Below are positions 1 to 6,948 of a DNA stretch of 64,000 nt, piece by piece; the first letter of the stretch is position 1; the number at the start of each line of letters is the position of its first letter. The translations under genes and the position numbers were made by a program. Below the pieces are notes generated by a model that saw nothing but the letters and a program-made list of their open reading frames with translations, searched no databases and was not told where the DNA came from. This DNA comes from Pseudomonadota bacterium (GTDB taxonomy: Bacteria; Pseudomonadota; Alphaproteobacteria; Rhizobiales; Rhizobiaceae): assembly GCA_023404095.1 (NCBI GenBank), contig JAEYDD010000041.1, forward strand, positions 248,001-312,000, in the 5' to 3' direction.

Positions 1-22
1 GCGGGGGAACGCCGCCTGAGGC

Positions 23-826
23 TTACTTCTTGCTTTTCTTGGCCGCCGCCACACTTTTGCGAAGAGCGTCCATGATGTTGATGACGTTGGAGGACGGCTC
101 CGGCACCTCGGCCTTCTCCTTCGCCGGTTTCTTTCGCCCCTTCTTCTTCGCCGCGATAATCTTGAGAAGCTTTTCCTGGACGGGATCGTCAGCCACGTCC
201 GGGGACCATTTGCGGGTGTTTTCGGCGATGAAGGTTTCGGCGAGCTTCATCATCGACGGCTCCAGCTTCACCTTGCCAATGCCCTCGAAATAGGCGTCGG
301 GCGGGCGGACCTCCTCGCCATAGCGAAGCGTCCACAGCACGATGCCCTTCTCGCGGGGCTCCAGCAGCACCGCGCGCTCGCGCCGATACATGACGAGGCG
401 TGATATACCCACCATGTCGGCTGCCTTCATCGCGTCGCGAATGACGCTGAAGGCCTCCTCTCCGACGGGATCGTTGGGCGTCAGGTAGTGCGGCTTGTCG
501 AACCAGATCCAGTCGATGCTGTCGCGGCTGACGAACTTTTCGATGTCGATCGTCCGCGTGCTCTCAAGGGCCACGGCGTCCAGTTCCTCGTCTTCGAGAA
601 CGACGAAATCGCCCTCGCCGCGCTCGTATCCCTTCGCCTCCTCGTCCTCGTCCACCACCTTTCCGGTTTCGGAATCGACATAGCGGCTGACCACCCTGTT
701 CTTGGTCGCGCGATTGAGCGTGTGAAAACGCACCTTCTCGTCCGCGCTCGTGGCCGGCGTCATCGCCACCGGACAGGTGACGAGCGAAAGCTTAAGATAG
801 CCCTTCCAGAAAATGCGTGGCGCCAT
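23..826 (-). CDS. ku: Ku family DNA end-binding protein (bacterial NHEJ)
   Basis: Homodimeric Ku binds broken DNA ends and recruits a LigD-type ligase for non-homologous end joining. The 267-aa product is the usual size for bacterial Ku. It opens with MAPRIFWKGYLKLSLV, the typical Ku start, followed by the beta-barrel core (VRFHTLNRATKNRV, FVVLEDEEL) and a Lys-rich tail after about residue 220 of the kind that binds DNA. I chose the ATG at 826 because it aligns with the family start and has GAGGGGG upstream; an earlier in-frame ATG would add nine unconserved residues. No ligD is visible here, but the partner could lie outside the window or elsewhere, since rhizobia often carry several ku genes. 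The family call is firm. Confidence 0.95.
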   Translation of the reverse strand: MAPRIFWKGYLKLSLVTCPVAMTPATSADEKVRFHTLNRATKNRVVSRYVDSETGKVVDEDEEAKGYERGEGDFVVLEDEELDAVALESTRTIDIEKFVSRDSIDWIWFDKPHYLTPNDPVGEEAFSVIRDAMKAADMVGISRLVMYRRERAVLLEPREKGIVLWTLRYGEEVRPPDAYFEGIGKVKLEPSMMKLAETFIAENTRKWSPDVADDPVQEKLLKIIAAKKKGRKKPAKEKAEVPEPSSNVINIMDALRKSVAAAKKSKK

Positions 827-1048
827 GGCTGCCCCCTCGCGAAGCATCGTCAAAGAACGCGCCTCGTGCCTCTTGGTTCCGCCCTATCGGTTCCCGATGG
901 ATCTGCCGGGCGGACATCTTGCGCCCGGGGCGGACATCCGACAAGCGCGCTTCCAGGACCGGAGCGGGAATATTATCATAAGCCCCGGTGTCTGAAGGCT
1001 GCACCCGCTTTTGCGGCGTCCATCCACCGGTCACAGGAACCAAGCGCC

Positions 1049-1426
1049 ATGAGAAAACTGCTCCTCGCTTCAGCCGCCTTCGTCCTCGCAAGCGTCGCCG
1101 CCGCCGTTGCGGCCGCTCCCGTCAAGACCGTCAAGACCGACAGGGGCGAGGTCCTTGCCGGCGAAAACGGCATGACGCTCTATACGTACAAGAACGACAT
1201 GAAGGACATGTCCAGCTGCTACGACCAGTGCGCGACCAACTGGCCGCCGTACCTGGCCGCAGCCGGCGCCAAGGCTGAGGGCGCCTATACGCTGGTCAAG
1301 CGCAAGGACGGCCAGATGCAGTGGGCGAAGGACGGAATGCCGCTCTATTTCTGGATCAAGGACAAGAAGCAGGGCGATGCGACCGGCGACGGGGTGAAAG
1401 GCGTCTGGAATGCCGCACGGCCCTGA
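1049..1426 (+). CDS. Exported repeat protein of the lipoprotein_15 / COG4315 family
   Basis: This is a 125-aa exported protein with a Sec signal peptide (MRKLLLASAAFVLASVAAAVAA) and no lipobox Cys. The mature part has two copies of the family repeat: GEVLAGENGMTLYTYKND...CYDQCATNWPP and then DGQMQWAKDGMPLYFWIKDKKQGD, ending GVWNAARP. The two Cys residues in CYDQC are typical of the family. The biochemical function of this family is unknown. It overlaps the following ECF sigma gene by 17 bp and is probably co-transcribed with the sigma/anti-sigma pair, which suggests it is part of that envelope or oxidative stress regulon. The family call is strong; the role is inferred from context. Confidence 0.85.
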   Translation: MRKLLLASAAFVLASVAAAVAAAPVKTVKTDRGEVLAGENGMTLYTYKNDMKDMSSCYDQCATNWPPYLAAAGAKAEGAYTLVKRKDGQMQWAKDGMPLYFWIKDKKQGDATGDGVKGVWNAARP

Positions 1427-1940
1427 CGACGGCGCGGCGACTACATCCTTCGAGGACGCTCTCCTGGCGCTCGTGCCCGGCTTGCGGCGCTATTCGCGCA
1501 GCCTGACGCGCACGGATGCCGACGGCGAGGACCTGCTTCAGGACTGCGTCGAAACGGCGCTCGCACGCCGGGCCCAATGGCGGGGAGCCAATCTCCGCAG
1601 CTGGGCCTTCACCATCATGACCAACCTGTTCCGCAACCGCTACCGGGCGATGATGCGGCGCCCGACGACTGTGATAGAGGACGCCGAGCAGGTCGCGCTT
1701 GCCGACGACACTGGCGACCCACTGGAGCGGGCCCGTATCCGGGCTGCGCTGGAGACACTGACGCCCGAATACCGCACGACGCTGATGCTGGTGGTGGTCG
1801 AAGGCTATTCCTACCAGGAAACCGCGGAGATGATGCGCGTTCCGATCGGCACCGTCATGTCCCGCCTGTCGCGCGCGCGACAGCAGCTTGCCTCCCGGCT
1901 GGCGGAGGATAACATCGTCCCCCTCAGGAGATCGAAATGA
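1410..1940 (+). CDS. ECF-type RNA polymerase sigma factor
   Basis: This 176-aa alternative sigma factor should direct RNA polymerase to a small stress regulon. Region 2 lies at about residues 20-85 (DGEDLLQDCVETAL, the LRSWAFTIMTNLFRNRYR segment). Region 4 lies at about residues 115-165 (LETLTPEYRTTLMLVVVEGYSYQETAEMM, then IGTVMSRLSRARQQL, the helix-turn-helix that contacts the -35 element). It overlaps the previous gene by 17 bp and the following anti-sigma gene by an ATGA junction, so the three are translationally linked. ECF factors next to their own anti-sigma factor are normally held inactive and are usually autoregulated. The exact ECF group and the inducing signal cannot be named from the sequence. 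Confidence 0.93.
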   Translation: MPHGPDDGAATTSFEDALLALVPGLRRYSRSLTRTDADGEDLLQDCVETALARRAQWRGANLRSWAFTIMTNLFRNRYRAMMRRPTTVIEDAEQVALADDTGDPLERARIRAALETLTPEYRTTLMLVVVEGYSYQETAEMMRVPIGTVMSRLSRARQQLASRLAEDNIVPLRRSK

Positions 1941-2719
1941 CGCAAGCGACCGGCACAGTCGGCGAAAACGATCTGCATGCCTTTGTCGACGGCCTGCTGG
2001 ATGAAGGCCGTCGCGCAGAGGTGGAGGCCTGGCTGGAGACAAATCCGCAGGATGCCGAGCGCGTGGCGAGCTGGTCGAGCCAGAACGAACGCCTACGGGA
2101 GGTGTTTGCCCGCGACTTCGTCGCCCGCAGCAGCGACGCCGAAATGCTCCGACGTGATCGCCGGTCGGTCGGCTCGCGGCTCTCCCGTCCCGCAATGGCC
2201 GCCGCCGCCGCGCTGCTGATCTTCGCCGCCGGCTTCGGCAGCGGCCGGCTGACCATGACGGCGCCGTCCCCCCCTGCCGGGACGTCCACCGCCTCTCTTG
2301 CGCAAGAGGCGCGTTCCGCCTTCCTCGTCTACACCAGCGAGGTGCGCCATCCCGTCGAAGTTGCAGCCGACCAGCAGGACCATCTTGCCGCCTGGCTCGG
2401 CAAGCGGCTGGACTATCGTTTGCGCCTGCCGGATCTTTCCGCCCTAGGCTACAGCCTCGTCGGCGGCAGGCTGCTGCCGGTCGGCGGCCAGCCGGGTGCA
2501 CTTTTGATGTACGAGAACGCCGGCGGTCAGCGGCTGACGATCATCGTCGGCCGCAACGCCGAAAACCGTGAAACGAGCTTCCGCCTCGACACGCACGGCC
2601 CCGTCCGCACCTTCTACCGGATCGACGGCACCATCGGCTATGCGGTGACCGGCGAAATCCCCGCGGAGGACCTTCGGGCCGTCGCCGACGAATGCTACCG
2701 GCAAATGGAGGAAGCGTAA
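1937..2719 (+). CDS. Transmembrane anti-sigma factor
   Basis: The 260-aa product starts in the ATGA overlap with the sigma gene. The N-terminal cytoplasmic part (ENDLHAFVDGLLDEGRRAEVEAWLE) resembles the short helical sigma-binding segment of RskA/ChrR-like anti-sigma factors. It lacks the HxxxCxxC zinc motif, so it is not a classical ZAS protein. One membrane helix follows at about residues 80-98 (MAAAAALLIFAAGFGSG). The remaining roughly 160 residues are predicted periplasmic, with a conserved-looking domain (HLAAWLGKRLDYRLRLPDLSALGYSLVGGRLLP). Known relatives release the sigma factor on an envelope or oxidative signal. The anti-sigma role is inferred from position and topology. Confidence 0.85.
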   Translation: MTQATGTVGENDLHAFVDGLLDEGRRAEVEAWLETNPQDAERVASWSSQNERLREVFARDFVARSSDAEMLRRDRRSVGSRLSRPAMAAAAALLIFAAGFGSGRLTMTAPSPPAGTSTASLAQEARSAFLVYTSEVRHPVEVAADQQDHLAAWLGKRLDYRLRLPDLSALGYSLVGGRLLPVGGQPGALLMYENAGGQRLTIIVGRNAENRETSFRLDTHGPVRTFYRIDGTIGYAVTGEIPAEDLRAVADECYRQMEEA

Positions 2720-2836
2720 GGATGCCGCCTCCGAAGTCGCGATCGGCTGTGTCTCATCGACACATGCGTGGAAGCATCCGCCGAAACTTGGCATAGTGCC
2801 CCTCGACAAGACGAGTCATCGCTTAAGGACGCAAAA

Positions 2837-3679
2837 ATGGTCGGCATTCGAAACATTACGCTGCCGGGCGGCCGCAGGGTCCCTGCGCTTGGCCAAGGGA
2901 CCTGGCACATGGGCGAAAGCGGTGCGGCGGCGCAAGCCGAGATCCGTGCATTGCAGGCCGGGATCGACCTCGGCATGACGCTGATCGATACGGCCGAAAT
3001 GTATGCGGACGGCGGGGCGGAGGAGGTCGTCGGCCGCGCCGTCGAGGGACGCCGCGACAGCGTGTTCATCGTCAGCAAGGTTCTTCCGTCGAACGCCAGC
3101 CGGCGCGGCACGGTCACCGCCTGCGAGGCAAGCCTGAAGCGGCTCGGCACGGACCGGATCGATCTCTACCTCCTGCACTGGCGCGGCCGCCATCCCCTTT
3201 TCGAGACCGTCGCTGCATTCGAGGACTTGAGGGCGACCGGCAAGATCGGCGCCTGGGGTGTCTCCAATTTCGACGTCGACGACATGGAGGAATTGTCGTC
3301 GGTCGCGGGCGGAGATCACGTCGCGGCGAACCAGGTCCTCTATAATCCCGCCCGTCGCGGCATCGAATTCGACCTTTTGCCTTGGTCCGACCAACGAGGG
3401 ATCGCCACCATGGCCTACTCGCCGCTCGACGAAGGCCGCCTCGTGCGCCATCCGGCCCTTGCCCGCATCGCCGCAAGCCACGGCGCCAGCGCCGCCCAGG
3501 TGGCGCTGGCCTTCCTGCTTTCACGCCCGCACGTCATCGTCATCCCCAAGTCCGGCTCGCCCGAACGCGTCGCCGAAAACCGCAAGGCCGCCGATCTGAT
3601 CCTCACCTCCAACGACATGGCCGCCCTAGACGCCGCCTTCCCGCCGCCCAGACGCAAGCAACCGCTGGAAATGATTTAG
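2837..3679 (+). CDS. Aldo/keto reductase family oxidoreductase
   Basis: This 280-aa NADPH-dependent TIM-barrel reductase has the AKR tetrad: Asp and Tyr in LIDTAEMYADGGAEE, Lys in FIVSKVLPSNAS and His in YLLHWRGRHPLF. The C-terminal cofactor segment VIVIPKSGSPERVAEN is also present and would bind the 2'-phosphate of NADP(H). It starts at MVGIRNITLPGG, with TAAGGAC placed about 9 nt upstream; the longer in-frame reading that begins at 2768 lacks family similarity and has no good ribosome site. Its physiological substrate is unknown. It stands alone between the sigma cassette and an AT-rich orphan gene. Confidence 0.9.
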   Translation: MVGIRNITLPGGRRVPALGQGTWHMGESGAAAQAEIRALQAGIDLGMTLIDTAEMYADGGAEEVVGRAVEGRRDSVFIVSKVLPSNASRRGTVTACEASLKRLGTDRIDLYLLHWRGRHPLFETVAAFEDLRATGKIGAWGVSNFDVDDMEELSSVAGGDHVAANQVLYNPARRGIEFDLLPWSDQRGIATMAYSPLDEGRLVRHPALARIAASHGASAAQVALAFLLSRPHVIVIPKSGSPERVAENRKAADLILTSNDMAALDAAFPPPRRKQPLEMI

Positions 3680-3750
3680 GGCCCACATCGGAAAAACGCC
3701 ATAAAGTTGCACACACTCGAGAGCTCCACCCACAGAGTGAAGCGGTAGCA

Positions 3751-4263
3751 ATGTTGTTTCGAGCTTCTTGTCGTTTGTTGTTGGCTGGCGTTGCCGCCGC
3801 ATACCTCGGGCATCCGTCGACAGCCATGGCTGCAGAAAATCAGTCATCGACAATCCGCCTTGGCATCATTTTCGCTGATGGACGAAATCATCAATTGGAG
3901 AAGCGATGCAGAGAGGCTGAAACTTGCGAGATTTATCGCAACGATGATCTGGGAGTAACTATCACAATATTGGAGAAAAGAGGATCAAGGCAAAAAACAT
4001 CGAAAACCGTTCGGATATCATGCAGGGACTTCGATTGTTTCTTTGAAAATTCCCAAGCCTTTACGGAGATATACCGTTCACAGCCAGTCCGCTTCTACAA
4101 GGGAGAGCGTCCCAGAGGATTGGAGTGGCAAAAAAACGAATTTTACGGAAGTCTCGCAATTCAATTCGAGACAAAGCCGAAAACAAAATTCCAGAAAAAC
4201 GTAACGTCAACTGAGCTCAACGGTCCGCCCGAGAAGAGTCGGGCAGACCAGCGCAAAATCTAG
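3751..4263 (+). CDS. Hypothetical exported protein in locally AT-rich DNA
   Basis: I do not recognise this 170-aa protein. It has a credible signal peptide (MLFRASCRLLLAGVAAAYLG, cleavage near AMA-AEN). The mature part has Cys residues in KRCREAETCEI and RISCRDFDCFF that could form disulfides, plus a Lys-rich C-terminus. The base and codon use differ visibly from every neighbour: many A/T-ending codons (AAA, GAA, TTT, ATA) against the G/C-ending codons around it. That suggests recent transfer or weak expression. The start is the ATG before the signal peptide; AGCGG lies upstream but no strong Shine-Dalgarno. It is not overlapped by a better gene on either strand. Confidence 0.6.
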   Translation: MLFRASCRLLLAGVAAAYLGHPSTAMAAENQSSTIRLGIIFADGRNHQLEKRCREAETCEIYRNDDLGVTITILEKRGSRQKTSKTVRISCRDFDCFFENSQAFTEIYRSQPVRFYKGERPRGLEWQKNEFYGSLAIQFETKPKTKFQKNVTSTELNGPPEKSRADQRKI

Positions 4264-4290
4264 CCGGCAGCGGCTGCATCGTAATTTGGC

Positions 4291-4863
4291 TCACATTCCC
4301 TGCGGGCCGCGGTTCATCGCGGCGATGCCGGTGCGGCAGACCTCGATCAGGCCGAGCGGCTTCATGATGGCGATGAACTGATCGATCTTCGACACCTTGC
4401 CAGTGATCTCGAAGACGAAGTGCTCGGTGTTGGCATCGATGACCGAAGCACGGAAGGCGTCAGCAAGCCGCAGTGCCTCGACCCGGTGATCGCCGGTTCC
4501 CGACACCTTGACCAGCGCCAGCTCGCGCTCCAGCGGCCGTTCATGGCCGAGGTCCTTGGCACGGACGGTCAGGTCGACCACCCGGTGCACCGGCACGATG
4601 CGCTCCAGCTGCGCCTTGATCTGCTCGAGCACGTGCGGGGTGCCGCGCGTGACGATGGTGATGCGCGACAGATGCGCCTGATGCTCCGTCTCCGAAACGG
4701 TCAGGCTTTCGATGTTGTAGCCGCGGCCCGAAAACAGGCCGATGACGCGGGCCAGAACGCCCGGCTCGTTGTCGACGAGAACCGAAAGCGTGTGGTTTTC
4801 CGAAACCTGCGTCTCGGGAGCGATAAAATAGGCCGAACCGGTCGGCTGAAGATGTGCGTTCAT
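4291..4863 (-). CDS. ilvH: Acetolactate synthase, small regulatory subunit
   Basis: IlvH is the regulatory subunit that activates acetolactate synthase and confers valine feedback inhibition in branched-chain amino acid synthesis. The 190-aa product has an N-terminal ACT domain at about residues 23-95 (HTLSVLVDNEPGVLARVIGLFSGRG, YNIESLTVSETE, with the glycine-rich valine-binding turn) and a second ACT-like domain ending in the conserved GLIEVCRTG near the C-terminus. It lies 21 bp downstream of the large-subunit gene on the same strand, so the two form one operon, and it therefore falls under the attenuator upstream of that gene. Confidence 0.97.
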   Translation of the reverse strand: MNAHLQPTGSAYFIAPETQVSENHTLSVLVDNEPGVLARVIGLFSGRGYNIESLTVSETEHQAHLSRITIVTRGTPHVLEQIKAQLERIVPVHRVVDLTVRAKDLGHERPLERELALVKVSGTGDHRVEALRLADAFRASVIDANTEHFVFEITGKVSKIDQFIAIMKPLGLIEVCRTGIAAMNRGPQGM

Positions 4864-4884
4864 GGACTTCGTTCCTCCCGTATA

Positions 4885-6663
4885 TCAGACCAGTTGGCGA
4901 CCCTTGGCGTCGATCGCGTTGGCGACCGCCTCGTCCGTCGCCTCGTCGGGCAGCAGCATCTCGTTGTGCGCCTTGCCGGACGGGATCATCGGGAAGCAGT
5001 TCGCCAGGTTGGCGACGCGGCAATCGAAGATCACCGGCTTCTTGACCGCGATCATTTCCTGGATCGCGCCGTCGAGATCCGCGGGCTTGTCGCAGCGCAG
5101 GCCAACGGCGCCATAGGCTTCGGCCAGCTTGACGAAATCAGGCATCGCCTCGGTATAGGAGTGCGACAGCCGGTTGCCGTGCAGCAATTGCTGCCACTGG
5201 CGGACCATCCCCATGTACTGGTTGTTGAGGATAAAGATCTTGATCGGCGCCTCGTACTGGATCGCGGCCGACATCTCCTGGATGCACATCTGGATGGAAG
5301 CGTCGCCGGCGATGTCGATGACGAGCGCGTCGGGATGGGCGATCTGCACGCCGAGAGCGGCCGGCAGGCCATAGCCCATCGTGCCGAGTCCGCCCGAGGT
5401 CATCCAGCGGTTCGGCTGCTCGAAGCCGAAGAACTGCGCCGCCCACATCTGGTGCTGGCCGACTTCGGTGGTGATGTAGGTGTCGCGATGCTTGGTCAGC
5501 TCGTACAGCCGCTGGATTGCGTATTGCGGCATGATGACGTCGTCGTTGGCCTTGTAGGCCAGCGAGTTGCGGGCGCGCCACTTGCTGATCGAGGTCCACC
5601 AGTCGGCCAGGTGCTCCTTGCCGGCGGTCTTCGCCGACGCGCGCCACAGCCGGACCATGTCTTCGAGGACGCGGCCGACGTCCCCCAGGATCGGAATGTC
5701 GACGCGGACGTTCTTGTTGATCGAGGACGGATCGATATCGATGTGGATCTTCTTCGAATTGGGCGAAAACGCATTCAGGCGGCCGGTAATGCGGTCGTCG
5801 AAGCGCGCGCCGATGCAGACCATGACGTCGCAGTCATGCATCGCCATGTTCGCCTCGTAGGTGCCGTGCATGCCCAGCATGCCAAGCCAGTTCTTGCCGG
5901 ACGCGGGATAGGCGCCGAGCCCCATCAGCGTCGACGTGATCGGGAAGCCGGTCAGTTCGACCAGTTCGCGCAGCAGATGCGACGCCTCGGGACCGGAATT
6001 GACGACGCCGCCGCCGGAATAGATGACCGGCTTGCGGGCGCCCTGCATCAGGGCCACGGCCTCCCGGATCTGGTTGAGGTCGCCCTGGACCTTCGGCTCG
6101 TAGACGTGCTGCGAGGGCGTGGCGGACGGGGCGACATAGGTACCTGTGGCGAACTGGATATCCTTCGGAATGTCGACGACGACCGGGCCCGGACGCCCGC
6201 TCTTGGCGACACGGAAGGCCTCGTGGATGGTGCGCGCCAGCTGGTTGACGTCCTTGACCAGCCAGTTGTGCTTGGTGCAGGGCCGGGTGATGCCGACCGT
6301 GTCGCATTCCTGGAACGCGTCCGAACCGATCAGCGATGTCGGGACCTGCCCGCTGAGGCAGACGAGCGGGATGGAGTCCATCAGCGCGTCCTGCAGCGGG
6401 GTGACGGCATTGGTCGCGCCAGGGCCGGAGGTCACCAGCATGACGCCGACCTTGCCGGTGGAGCGGGCGTAACCTTCGGCGGCATGCCCTGCCCCCTGCT
6501 CGTGCCGGACGAGGATGTGCTGGATCTCGTCCTGCTGGAAGATCTCGTCGTAGATCGGCAGGACGGCACCGCCCGGATAGCCGAAGATGTGCTCGACGCC
6601 ATTGTCCTTCAGTGCCTGCAGGACGATTTCGGCGCCCGTCATCTGGTTCTCAGTTCCACTCAT
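4885..6663 (-). CDS. ilvB: Acetolactate synthase, large catalytic subunit
   Basis: This thiamine-diphosphate enzyme condenses two pyruvates, or pyruvate and 2-oxobutyrate, in the first common step of Val/Leu/Ile synthesis. It is about 592 aa from MSGTENQMTGAE. The catalytic Glu lies in ILVRHEQGAGHAAEG, the pyruvate-binding region in YPGGAVLPIYDE, and the ThDP/Mg motif in GDASIQM...NNQYMGM. All three domains are present and full length. Two upstream in-frame starts, at 6687 (METNGNIP) and 6663, are both possible; I chose 6663, and the difference is eight residues. The symbol could equally be ilvI. It is the first structural gene after the attenuator. Confidence 0.95.
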   Translation of the reverse strand: MSGTENQMTGAEIVLQALKDNGVEHIFGYPGGAVLPIYDEIFQQDEIQHILVRHEQGAGHAAEGYARSTGKVGVMLVTSGPGATNAVTPLQDALMDSIPLVCLSGQVPTSLIGSDAFQECDTVGITRPCTKHNWLVKDVNQLARTIHEAFRVAKSGRPGPVVVDIPKDIQFATGTYVAPSATPSQHVYEPKVQGDLNQIREAVALMQGARKPVIYSGGGVVNSGPEASHLLRELVELTGFPITSTLMGLGAYPASGKNWLGMLGMHGTYEANMAMHDCDVMVCIGARFDDRITGRLNAFSPNSKKIHIDIDPSSINKNVRVDIPILGDVGRVLEDMVRLWRASAKTAGKEHLADWWTSISKWRARNSLAYKANDDVIMPQYAIQRLYELTKHRDTYITTEVGQHQMWAAQFFGFEQPNRWMTSGGLGTMGYGLPAALGVQIAHPDALVIDIAGDASIQMCIQEMSAAIQYEAPIKIFILNNQYMGMVRQWQQLLHGNRLSHSYTEAMPDFVKLAEAYGAVGLRCDKPADLDGAIQEMIAVKKPVIFDCRVANLANCFPMIPSGKAHNEMLLPDEATDEAVANAIDAKGRQLV

Positions 6664-6720
6664 CGGAATGTTTCCGTTCGTTTCCATGGTTTGAAAGTGT
6701 GATTAGCGAAATCGTGGGCA

Positions 6721-6745
6721 TAAAAAAAGGCCCCTTTCGGAGCCT
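6721..6745 (-). terminator. ilv attenuator: intrinsic terminator upstream of ilvB
   Basis: On the minus strand AGGCTCC-GAAA-GGGGCCT forms a 7-bp stem (one G-U pair) closed by a GAAA tetraloop and followed directly by seven T residues. It lies between the leader peptide stop at 6778 and the ilvB start at 6663, so it must be read through for ilvB expression. That is the expected place for a transcription attenuator. A perfect 9-bp inverted repeat just upstream (GCGCATGGG at 6791-6799 and 6753-6761) can form the pause hairpin. Confidence 0.88.
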
Positions 6746-6777
6746 GCTTACCGCGCATGGGTGCTTTCGCCCGGTGG

Positions 6778-6837
6778 TCACACCACCTTGCCCATGCGCC
6801 TTCCCACCACAAGAATCTTCGCGATCTTCGAAATCAT
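6778..6837 (-). CDS. ilv operon leader peptide MISKIAKILVVGRRMGKVV
   Basis: This 19-codon reading frame reads MISKIAKILVVGRRMGKVV and stops at TGA (6778-6780). Eight of the 19 residues are Ile, Leu or Val, the products of the downstream pathway, with ATT-CTT-GTG-GTG as a consecutive run. The GCGCATGGG half of the pause hairpin lies inside its last codons, so ribosome position would control RNA folding. There is no Shine-Dalgarno in front of the ATG. A good promoter places the transcription start at about 6839, within about 3 nt of the ATG, so it is probably read as a leaderless mRNA. A shorter start at the internal ATG (6795) has AAGG upstream and cannot be excluded. Confidence 0.82.
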   Translation of the reverse strand: MISKIAKILVVGRRMGKVV

Positions 6838-6845
6838 GAGGCGGA

Positions 6846-6874
6846 TTGATAATCGCTAAAGCGTTGATCGTCAA
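6846..6874 (-). promoter_or_regulatory. Sigma-70 type promoter of the ilv leader/ilvBH operon
   Basis: On the minus strand TTGACG (6874-6869) and TATCAA (6851-6846) are separated by exactly 17 bp. Transcription would begin about 6-7 nt further on, at about 6839, virtually at the leader-peptide ATG (6837). The intergenic region is shared with the divergently transcribed HerA-type ATPase gene. Confidence 0.75.
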
Positions 6875-6948
6875 CCGCCGTTGATTGCTTCGTTTCGGTA
6901 CAACCATACGACAACCGGTAATGGTCCAGGCTGGCACGGCCTGCGACC

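Noticed and set aside
488..1426. Long plus-strand frame (312 aa) reaching upstream over ku
   Set aside because: Only the last 125 residues have a signal peptide and family repeats. The upstream part is antisense to ku and low-quality, so the gene was started at 1049.
4420..6702. 760-aa plus-strand frame opposite ilvH/ilvB
   Set aside because: It is the antisense shadow of two certain genes; its His/Arg/Val-rich composition is typical of mirrored high-GC coding sequence.
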